Made by a program: the position numbers and the translations under genes. Positions 1 to 5,046 of a DNA stretch of 5,046 nt are shown piece after piece; the stretch's first letter is position 1, and every line of letters begins with the position of its first letter. The notes below the pieces were generated by a model. That model saw nothing but the letters and a program-made list of their open reading frames with translations, searched no databases and was not told where the DNA came from. The stretch spans positions 237,975 through 243,020 of the forward strand of contig JABUUQ010000004.1 in the NCBI GenBank assembly GCA_021443125.1, read 5' to 3'. Source of the DNA: Bacteroidales bacterium. GTDB taxonomy: Bacteria; Bacteroidota; Bacteroidia; Bacteroidales; P3.

Positions 1-87
1 CAGGCAAGGAAAATGCGAGAATATGCCTTTGCTATGATGCAGACAAGTCAGTATAAAATCTCACAGATAAAACTTAAAAAGCAGTAG
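1..87 (+). CDS. C-terminal end of an unidentified protein (5' part outside the window)
   Basis: The first plus-strand frame is open from the left edge and encodes 28 residues ending ...SQIKLKKQ before a TAG at 85-87. The peptide is mixed hydrophobic and basic (ARKMREYAFAMMQTSQYKIS) and looks like a helical tail; I do not recognise a family. The other two plus frames stop earlier, at about 37 and 56. The reading as a plus-strand gene end is supported by the Rho-independent terminator 62 bp downstream, whose T-tract is on the plus strand. The fragment is too short to rule out chance openness or to assign a function. Confidence 0.45.
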   Translation, partial: QARKMREYAFAMMQTSQYKISQIKLKKQ

Positions 88-126
88 TTATCGTTCCGAA
101 TTACTGAAAGCAAGTTTCGGTAAAAT

Positions 127-187
127 AAAACGAAGGAATAATTTTCTAAAACGCCGTTTTAATTTTTTGAAACGGCGTTTCATTTTT
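127..187 (+). repeat. Copy 1 of a ~61-bp intergenic repeat containing a terminator hairpin
   Basis: This stretch aligns without gaps to 4377-4437, with 51 of 61 positions identical by hand count. Both copies begin with AAAACGAAG, and the first hairpin arm starts exactly 22 bp after that start in each. Both contain the arms AAACGCCGTTT and AAACGGCGTTT separated by 10 bp, and both end in ATTTTT. The differences cluster in the spacer before the hairpin and in the loop. Confidence 0.75.
149..187 (+). terminator. Rho-independent terminator after the left-edge gene
   Basis: An 11-bp perfect stem (149-159 AAACGCCGTTT paired with 170-180 AAACGGCGTTT) can be extended by one G-U pair around a short A/T-rich loop. 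It is followed by CATTTTT on the plus strand. The upstream side (ATTTTCT) does not give a clean U-tract on the other strand, so it works mainly in the plus direction. It probably ends transcription of the gene whose stop is at 85-87 and insulates the downstream block. Confidence 0.85.
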
Positions 188-256
188 GCCAAATAAAGAC
201 TGCATATTCTGGCTTGCGATGATTTTGGAATAAAATTTGACTACCATATAATATAA

Positions 257-280
257 TTTGCAGAAAAAATTGTAACTTTG
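257..280 (+). promoter_or_regulatory. Probable Bacteroidota-type promoter for the three-gene block
   Basis: TAACTTTG at 273-280 fits the TAnnTTTG -7 consensus recognised by the primary sigma factor of Bacteroidota. It lies 49 bp before the ATG at 330 and downstream of the terminator at 149-187, which is where a promoter for the block should be. A TTTG at 257-260 is present but lies only 12 bp upstream of the -7 element, closer than the roughly 19-21 bp expected for the -33 element. No TTTG sits at the standard spacing. The -7 call is therefore reasonable and the -33 call weak. Confidence 0.5.
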
Positions 281-329
281 CGATTTATAAACATAAAACG
301 AAATAACAAATTAACACAACTTTATCACT

Positions 330-1052
330 ATGAAAAAAATCTTTTTAGGCATTGGCCTTTTGGCAATTACAATGATGGCAGGCTTTACTGCAAATGCACA
401 ACAAGGCAAGTGGGCTGGACTTGTCAAGTATGAATTGAAATGGAGTGGCAATGTACCTCAAGGTGTTCCAACAGAATGGCAGGTAAAAGTCTTTGAAAAT
501 CAGTTGTCTCACGGAGATATGCTTACTTTCGGCCAACTTGGAAAAGTAATCATAAATGCTGCAAACAAGACAGTTACTTCTACTTATGACTTTTCAATGC
601 TTCCAGATGAAGGACCAACAGAAGGTATGAGCGGAAAGTGGTATGTAAGAAGCAAAATCAACGATGAGGACCTTAGCAAAGCATTAGAAAAAATCAAATA
701 CGAATATACAGGCAATACAAAAGAGATTGCAGGTGTTAAATGTCAAGAAGTTAAGGTTACATCAAAGGATGAAGAAGGTACAGAAACAACCGAAACAATC
801 TATGTAACAAAAGAATTGGGCCCTTCAATGAATTTCGACCTTTATCCTGGACTTGATGCTTTTCCAATGGAATACACAATGCAGTTTTCTCCTGAACTAT
901 CAGCAACTTACACTGTTGTAGATTTGCAAAAAGGCAAGGTGAAGAATGTAGATATGATGCTTGAATCTGGTTTTGAGGAAATATCTGAAGAAGACTTTGG
1001 AGAAATGATGAAAGTTCTCTTTGGCGGTGGCGCAAGTGAAGAAGATATGTAA
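330..1052 (+). CDS. Secreted DUF4412/GLPGLI-like envelope protein of unknown function
   Basis: This encodes a 240-residue exported protein. Residues 1-23 form a classical signal peptide: a KK n-region, then a hydrophobic core (IFLGIGLLAITMMAGF), then an ANA|QQ cleavage site. There is no lipobox cysteine, so it should be a soluble periplasmic or surface protein rather than a lipoprotein. The mature part has alternating beta-strand patterns and a single cysteine, C138, in IAGVKCQEVKV. This is followed by TETIYVTKELGP and YPGL, a layout resembling the Bacteroidota DUF4412 and GLPGLI families (G-x-K-C, then Y-x-T-x-x-x-GP, then PGL). The C-terminal 30 residues are strongly acidic and end with a GGG stretch and SEEDM. 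The ATG at 330 gives the complete signal peptide and has no Shine-Dalgarno, as usual in this phylum. It lies 34 bp upstream of ftsK with no terminator between, so co-transcription is likely. The molecular role is unknown; family assignment is by motif pattern only. Confidence 0.65.
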   Translation: MKKIFLGIGLLAITMMAGFTANAQQGKWAGLVKYELKWSGNVPQGVPTEWQVKVFENQLSHGDMLTFGQLGKVIINAANKTVTSTYDFSMLPDEGPTEGMSGKWYVRSKINDEDLSKALEKIKYEYTGNTKEIAGVKCQEVKVTSKDEEGTETTETIYVTKELGPSMNFDLYPGLDAFPMEYTMQFSPELSATYTVVDLQKGKVKNVDMMLESGFEEISEEDFGEMMKVLFGGGASEEDM

Positions 1053-1086
1053 TAATCCTTAAAGCACTAAGATTTAATACTATAAC

Positions 1087-3579
1087 ATGCAAAAGAAGAC
1101 AAAAGGCAGAAAGAAGACTACGCCAAAAACAAAGAAAAAAGTCGCAAAAAAAAATAGCGAGAATATATTTTCTTTGATAGGAAGGTGCTTCCGCTCCGAG
1201 CAATTCCCAAGAGTGGTTGCCATTTTTATAATTTTGTTCAGCGTATTCTGCTTTGTGTCTTTTGTTTCTTTCTTTGTAACTTGGTTTTCAAACTATTCTT
1301 TGGTTGAAAACATTACTCCATTGTCTCTTTTGAATGGAGAAAGGGAGATAAATAACTGGGGAGGACATTTGGGTGCATTTCTTGCTTTTGTTCTTTTGAG
1401 AAACACTTTTGGAATAGCCTCTTTCGGATTTTTAATCATACTTGCTTTGTTTGCTTTAAGACTTTTTGATGTCAAAGTAAAGTATTTCCCAAAATGGATA
1501 GTCTCTACAATGCTTATAATGCTATGGCTGTCTTGCATTTTTGGCTATATGGTCATAGGATTCAACTTCGACACTTTGGAAGACTTTGCAGGCATTGTTG
1601 GTGTCGGTATTTGTCAAGTTCTATGCTCCTTATTAGGAAAAATAGGCTGTGCTTTGTTCCTTTTGGCATTTACAATAGTTATTCCAATGATATTATTTGG
1701 AGTGCGATATACCAGAGTGATAAGAGGAACAAAACATATTGTGGAACTTTCTGCCGATACAATCAAAAATAAGACTGCAAAAACGTCTCAAACTCCTGAA
1801 CCCGAGATAGAAAACATTGCTATACAAGAGCAAACCCCTGAACCAACTATAGAGCAAGAGCCTTTGGAGGAAGAAATCAATACTCCAATCCCAGAAATCG
1901 AAGAAATACCAGAAGAAGAACCAAAGGTATTGAATGATGATGATGGTATAACATTCATTATCAAGGATAGGGATGGCAAGGTCTTGTCTCAAGAACCATT
2001 AAATGAACAAGAAGATGAAGAACCCGAAATGGAACATCATACAATAGATGAAGTGTATGATCCAAGACTCGATTTGCCAAATTTTACCTTCCCTTCAACC
2101 GATATACTCATTGATTACGATAAATCCAATGAGGTTGTAACAAAGCAGGAACTTCTTGCCAACAACGAAAGAATCAGAAAAACACTAAGTTACTACGGAA
2201 TAGGAATCACAAGTATAGAAGCAACACCAGGTCCTACCGTAACATTATACGAAATTGTGCCTGCACCAGGTGTAAGAATCTCAAAAATCAAAGGGCTTTC
2301 TGATGATATTGCACTTTCTCTTGCTGCGTTGGGTATAAGAATAATAGCACCGATACCAGGCAAGGGAACAATAGGTATAGAAGTGCCAAACGCAAAACCA
2401 CAAATAGTTTCTATGCGTTCAATGATTGATTCTGTACCATTCAAAACCTCAAATGCTGAACTGCCTATTGTAATCGGAAAAACAGTAGACAATCAGCCTT
2501 ATGTAACAGACTTGGCAAAAGCGCCACACCTTCTTGTAGCTGGAGCAACAGGTCAAGGAAAGTCTGTAGGTTTGAATGCTATCGTATCGTCTTTGCTTTA
2601 CAAGAAACACCCTTCCGAATTGAAATTTGTCTTTGTTGACCCTAAGAAAGTGGAGTTGTCTTTGTATGCGGGATTAGAAAGTCATTATCTTGCAAAGATA
2701 CCAGACGGCAAAAACGCTGTAATAACCGATGTGAAGGATGTAATGGACACTTTGAACTCTCTTTGTGTGCTTATGGACAAACGCTATGAGCTTCTGAAAG
2801 ATGTTCAATGCAAGAAGATAACAGAGTATAACGCTAAATTCCTTTCAAGAAAGATAGTGCCAACAGACGGACATGGCTATATGCCTTATATTGTTGTTGT
2901 GATAGATGAGTTTGCCGACCTTATAATGACAGCAGGCAAGAAGATAGAACAACCTATCTGCCGTATAGCACAGTTGGCCAGAGCAGTGGGTATTCATCTT
3001 ATAATTGCCACACAAAGACCAAGTGTTGCGGTTATTACGGGCAACATAAAAACTAACTTTCCTGCCCGTATGGCTTTCAAAACAAGCAGTATGGTTGACT
3101 CAAGAACAATTTTGGATTCACCAGGTGCCGAAAAGCTTATAGGAAGAGGCGATATGCTTGTTTCGATTGGTGGCAAAACAACAAGACTTCAGTGTGCTTT
3201 GATAGACACCGAAGAGATTGAATCTTTGGTTGATGGAATTGCAGAGCAACAAGGCTACACTTCATGCTTTGAATTGCCAGAGCCACCAGCAGAAGAGGGC
3301 GATGCTATGTCGGAAAAAATGGAGCTTTCTTCAAGTACCAAACTCGATTCTTTGTTTGAGGACGCTGCAAATACTGTTGTGGAAACTCAATATGGCAGTA
3401 CATCAACTTTGCAAAGGCACTACGGAATAGGATATAACAGAGCAGGCAAAATAATGGACCAATTGGAGCGTGCAGGTATTGTTGGAGCTTTCAATGGCAG
3501 CAAACCACGACAAGTTCTTGTGAAATCCAAAGTCGAACTTGATGAAATTTTGGCACGGGTATTGCAAAAAGAACAATAA
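1087..3579 (+). CDS. ftsK: DNA translocase FtsK (FtsK/SpoIIIE family)
   Basis: FtsK is an inner-membrane, septum-located ATPase that pumps chromosomal DNA during division and helps resolve chromosome dimers at dif with XerC/XerD. This 830-residue protein shows the full architecture. A very Lys-rich cytoplasmic N-terminus (1-25) precedes four predicted membrane segments (about 43-67, 95-124, 137-158 and 184-206). A Glu/Pro-rich linker (about 211-338) follows, in which QTPEPxIE occurs twice (235-242 and 249-256). The alpha domain spans about 353-440. The RecA-like motor has Walker A GATGQGKS at 486-493, VDPKKVELSLY after it, Walker B VVVIDE ending at D607-E608, and ATQRPSV starting at 641. ITGNIKTNFPAR and DSRTILDSPGAEKLIGRGDM complete the core. 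The C-terminal winged-helix gamma domain (about 755-826) carries the DNA-reading helix motif GIGYNRAGKIMDQLE. Length is typical of Bacteroidota FtsK and below that of long-linker E. coli FtsK. All catalytic motifs are intact. It is followed after 12 bp by the LolA-like gene. Confidence 0.97.
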   Translation: MQKKTKGRKKTTPKTKKKVAKKNSENIFSLIGRCFRSEQFPRVVAIFIILFSVFCFVSFVSFFVTWFSNYSLVENITPLSLLNGEREINNWGGHLGAFLAFVLLRNTFGIASFGFLIILALFALRLFDVKVKYFPKWIVSTMLIMLWLSCIFGYMVIGFNFDTLEDFAGIVGVGICQVLCSLLGKIGCALFLLAFTIVIPMILFGVRYTRVIRGTKHIVELSADTIKNKTAKTSQTPEPEIENIAIQEQTPEPTIEQEPLEEEINTPIPEIEEIPEEEPKVLNDDDGITFIIKDRDGKVLSQEPLNEQEDEEPEMEHHTIDEVYDPRLDLPNFTFPSTDILIDYDKSNEVVTKQELLANNERIRKTLSYYGIGITSIEATPGPTVTLYEIVPAPGVRISKIKGLSDDIALSLAALGIRIIAPIPGKGTIGIEVPNAKPQIVSMRSMIDSVPFKTSNAELPIVIGKTVDNQPYVTDLAKAPHLLVAGATGQGKSVGLNAIVSSLLYKKHPSELKFVFVDPKKVELSLYAGLESHYLAKIPDGKNAVITDVKDVMDTLNSLCVLMDKRYELLKDVQCKKITEYNAKFLSRKIVPTDGHGYMPYIVVVIDEFADLIMTAGKKIEQPICRIAQLARAVGIHLIIATQRPSVAVITGNIKTNFPARMAFKTSSMVDSRTILDSPGAEKLIGRGDMLVSIGGKTTRLQCALIDTEEIESLVDGIAEQQGYTSCFELPEPPAEEGDAMSEKMELSSSTKLDSLFEDAANTVVETQYGSTSTLQRHYGIGYNRAGKIMDQLERAGIVGAFNGSKPRQVLVKSKVELDEILARVLQKEQ

Positions 3580-3591
3580 AACTCCAAAATT

Positions 3592-4251
3592 ATGAAAAAA
3601 ATTCTCAGTCTTATACTTGCAACTTGTGTTTTGAATGCTTTATTTGCTCAAACAGAAGTGGTTAATGGCGTAGTTGTGGACCATACTGCCGAAAAAATTG
3701 TAAAAAACGCAGTAGAAAAATTGCAAAACGACACTCCTTTTTCTTTTTCCTTCGCCTACAATCTTTCGGAGCAAGGAGAGAAAGCACAAAAAGGCAGTGG
3801 CACTTTCCTTTCCAATGGAAACAAATACAGGGTTGAGAGTTCAGATTTCAACGATTATTGTAACGGCACAACACTTTGGCACTATATAAAATCAAACAAC
3901 GAGGTTGAGATTTCAGATGTTGAAGACGGCAACGCAATGTTCAATTTCACTAAAATCATCAATCAATATGCCAAATCTTATCGCCCAAAACTTATTCGTT
4001 ATGAGAGCTTTAATAAAGTAAACTGTGCTATCATAGACCTAACTCCAAAGAAAAGTTCCAGCATCTCAAAAGTCAGACTCTGGACAGCAAAAAACGATAA
4101 TCGTATTCTTCAAATGATTATCTATGTTCGCGGAGGTACAACCTACACCTATACTTTTTCCAACTACAAGGCAAAAACTACTACGACAGACGAAGATTTT
4201 GTTTTCCAAAAATCCAAATTCCCAAAAGCAAAGGTTGTAGATTTAAGATAG
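3592..4251 (+). CDS. lolA: LolA-like periplasmic outer-membrane lipoprotein carrier
   Basis: This 219-residue protein begins with a signal peptide (KK, then ILSLILATCVLNALFA, probable cleavage A19|Q20). C12 lies inside the hydrophobic core and is preceded by LAT, a poor lipobox, so a soluble periplasmic product is favoured. The mature ~200 residues match the LolA pattern. A helical start (AEKIVKNAVEKLQND) leads into amphipathic strands, a KGSGTFLSNGNKYRVES segment, CNGTTLWHYIKSNNEVEISD, and late strands with FVFQKSKFPKAKVVDLR. LolA takes lipoproteins from the LolCDE transporter and carries them through the periplasm in a hydrophobic beta-barrel-like cavity. The assignment is also supported by position, since a LolA-family gene directly after ftsK is a familiar arrangement in Bacteroidota; the divergent LolA_2-type family is the likeliest match. 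The 12-bp gap to ftsK suggests one transcript, ending at the hairpin at 4392-4437. Sequence similarity in LolA is low between phyla, so carrier activity is inferred. Confidence 0.77.
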   Translation: MKKILSLILATCVLNALFAQTEVVNGVVVDHTAEKIVKNAVEKLQNDTPFSFSFAYNLSEQGEKAQKGSGTFLSNGNKYRVESSDFNDYCNGTTLWHYIKSNNEVEISDVEDGNAMFNFTKIINQYAKSYRPKLIRYESFNKVNCAIIDLTPKKSSSISKVRLWTAKNDNRILQMIIYVRGGTTYTYTFSNYKAKTTTTDEDFVFQKSKFPKAKVVDLR

Positions 4252-4376
4252 TGGGCAAATTTTCAAGTTTCTATTCTTTATTCTAATTTACTGAATAATT
4301 GATAGATAATATATTTTAGCAACAATATCTGTTCAAGTTTTTGAGTCGAAAAATTCTTTCCTTGTTTTAGAAAATT

Positions 4377-4437
4377 AAAACGAAGAAAGAAAAAAATAAA
4401 ACGCCGTTTTAATTTGCTGAAACGGCGTTTTATTTTT
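4377..4437. repeat. Copy 2 of the ~61-bp intergenic repeat containing a terminator hairpin
   Basis: This is an ungapped match to 127-187 (51 of 61 positions by hand count), with the same AAAACGAAG lead, the same 22-bp offset to the first arm and the same arm sequences. In this copy the bases before and after the arms are also complementary, so the hairpin is longer and symmetric. The two copies bracket the three-gene block. Confidence 0.75.
4392..4437. terminator. Bidirectional Rho-independent terminator between convergent genes
   Basis: The two arms, 4392-4409 and 4420-4437, are perfectly complementary over 18 bp (AAAAATAAAACGCCGTTT and its reverse complement) around a 10-base loop. The A-rich left flank and T-rich right flank give a U-tract on whichever strand is transcribed. 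It lies 140 bp after the stop of the LolA-like gene and 19 bp beyond the stop of the minus-strand glycosidase gene at 4457, so it can end both convergent transcripts. The preceding stretch 4252-4391 is AT-rich with no other recognisable element. Confidence 0.92.
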
Positions 4438-4456
4438 CTTATTCGGCTTTATATTT

Positions 4457-5046
4457 TTAGTCTGCAAGATAATTTTCAAGTTTGAAGGTCCATGCGTACT
4501 CGCTTTTTATGTTTGCAGGCGAGAAAACTGAAAGGTCAATCACTATATTGCCATCCTTGTATTGCCAATCAAGATTCTGGTCTTCGTTGCCGAGCAAAAC
4601 AATTTTCATATTGCTATCAGGTTGTTTTTCAAGTGGGAAAGAGATAGTTTTATCAAGTTTTTGCATCGTTATAGCATAGAGATTATTGCCGTTTTTGGTG
4701 TAAAATAAATACGGACTTTGCCAAGAAACCTCGCCTTCCCAACCTTTATCGGCACGCATCGGTGTTTTATCAACTCTGTTTGCACTCCAATACAAATGAC
4801 ACGAAGCATCAATATCCACTTCCTTGTAATAAACATTAACTTCGTAGGTTTCACCTTTTTTAAGTTTCACTGCATCGTTGCTAGAATAGTCTTTCTTTGC
4901 CATGTTTGAGTAGATTACCTTGCCTTTATGAAGAATCTCTATTGTGGCTTCGTCGTCTGCTTCAAGAGAAATGAAATGCAAACCATTGATTTCAGGAGTT
5001 ATAGTGCCATGCCAATCTATTGAAAAATTGTCTTCGGCAACACCTT
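4457..5046 (-). CDS. C-terminal part of a PA14-containing, GH29 alpha-L-fucosidase-like protein (5' end outside the window)
   Basis: The minus-strand frame is open from the right edge to a TAA at 4459-4457, giving 195 visible residues. No start is visible: the frame runs upstream of the TTG codon at 4981 to the edge without a stop. Visible residues 1-88 are most of a PA14 domain, a carbohydrate-binding beta-sandwich. The signature elements are DNFSIDWHGTITPEINGLH, then ISLEADDEATIEI with the double Asp typical of the binding site, then VKLKKGETYEVNVYY and CHLYWSA. Residues about 110-195 resemble the C-terminal beta domain of GH29 alpha-L-fucosidases: LFYTKNGNNLYAITMQ, then KIVLLGNEDQNLDWQYKDG, then SEYAWTFKL. 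GH29 enzymes release L-fucose from host or plant glycans and in this phylum are usually exported to the periplasm or surface. The catalytic barrel and its nucleophile are off the window, so activity cannot be confirmed. Another PA14-bearing glycosidase with a similar tail is the main alternative. Confidence 0.65.
   Translation of the reverse strand, partial: GVAEDNFSIDWHGTITPEINGLHFISLEADDEATIEILHKGKVIYSNMAKKDYSSNDAVKLKKGETYEVNVYYKEVDIDASCHLYWSANRVDKTPMRADKGWEGEVSWQSPYLFYTKNGNNLYAITMQKLDKTISFPLEKQPDSNMKIVLLGNEDQNLDWQYKDGNIVIDLSVFSPANIKSEYAWTFKLENYLAD

Noticed and set aside
96..120. Small inverted repeat CCGAA ... TTCGG
   Set aside because: Only a 5-bp stem with a 15-base loop, not extendable. 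The strong terminator just downstream explains the region better.
486..493. Walker A of FtsK has Gln where many homologues have Ser (GATGQGKS); coordinates here are residue numbers in the protein
   Set aside because: To my knowledge this form is normal in Bacteroidota FtsK, and the essential GxxxxGKS lysine and serine are present, so it is not a defect or novelty.
919..926. TAGATTTG, matching TAnnTTTG, inside the first gene as a possible internal ftsK promoter
   Set aside because: It has no TTTG at the expected upstream distance and lies about 160 bp before ftsK within coding sequence. Such degenerate matches are common in AT-rich DNA.
2193..2492. Minus-strand open frame of 99 codons opposite ftsK
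   Set aside because: It lies fully antisense to the conserved alpha domain and start of the motor, has low-complexity hydrophobic content and no recognisable features. It is a shadow of ftsK coding sequence, as are the minus frames at 757-1203, 1693-1992 and 2994-3176.
3601..3650. LolA-like protein as a lipoprotein anchored at C12
   Set aside because: The residues before the cysteine (L-A-T) do not make a good lipobox because the -1 position is Thr, and the hydrophobic core continues beyond it to a standard ALFA|Q cleavage site.
4258..4483. 13-base direct repeat AATTTTCAAGTTT at 4258-4270 and 4471-4483
   Set aside because: AT-rich low-complexity word; the second copy lies inside the minus-strand coding sequence and the flanks do not match. 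Probably coincidence.
4457..4981. A complete 174-residue minus-strand gene starting at 4981
   Set aside because: The codon at 4981 is TTG, and the frame continues upstream without a stop to the window edge, reading through conserved PA14 sequence (DNFSIDWHG). The gene is therefore a fragment cut by the edge, not a short complete gene.

Overview
The window looks like chromosomal DNA from a member of the Bacteroidota, probably a Bacteroidales-type or gut-associated species. It is AT-rich. The start codons lack Shine-Dalgarno sequences and are preceded by A/T-rich leaders. A TAnnTTTG-type -7 promoter element lies upstream of the first complete gene. The gene content also fits: a DUF4412/GLPGLI-like secreted protein, FtsK followed directly by a LolA-like protein, and the end of a PA14-containing fucosidase-like glycosidase.

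Layout: positions 1-87 hold the last 28 codons of an unidentified plus-strand gene. A Rho-independent terminator follows at 149-187. A promoter-like element at 273-280 precedes a block of three plus-strand genes: a secreted beta-rich protein (330-1052), the DNA translocase ftsK (1087-3579) and a periplasmic LolA-like lipoprotein carrier (3592-4251). The gaps of 34 and 12 bp contain no terminator, so the three are probably co-transcribed. A convergent intergenic region (4252-4456) is AT-rich and shows nothing recognisable apart from a strong, symmetric, bidirectional terminator at 4392-4437. From 4457 to the right edge, the minus strand carries the C-terminal 195 residues of a large protein with a PA14 domain and a GH29-like C-terminal beta domain.

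How they fit together: FtsK moves and unlinks chromosome termini at the division septum. The LolA-like protein would carry lipoproteins across the periplasm to the outer membrane. The first gene probably encodes an exported envelope protein of unknown role. The block is therefore cell-division and envelope housekeeping, next to an unrelated convergent glycan-degradation gene.

The most notable non-coding feature is that the terminators at either end of the block are copies of one roughly 61-bp element, about 84% identical by hand count. Each stem arm of this element is itself a near-palindrome. I found no mobile element, CRISPR array, RNA gene or evident new defence system; most of the window is ordinary core genome.
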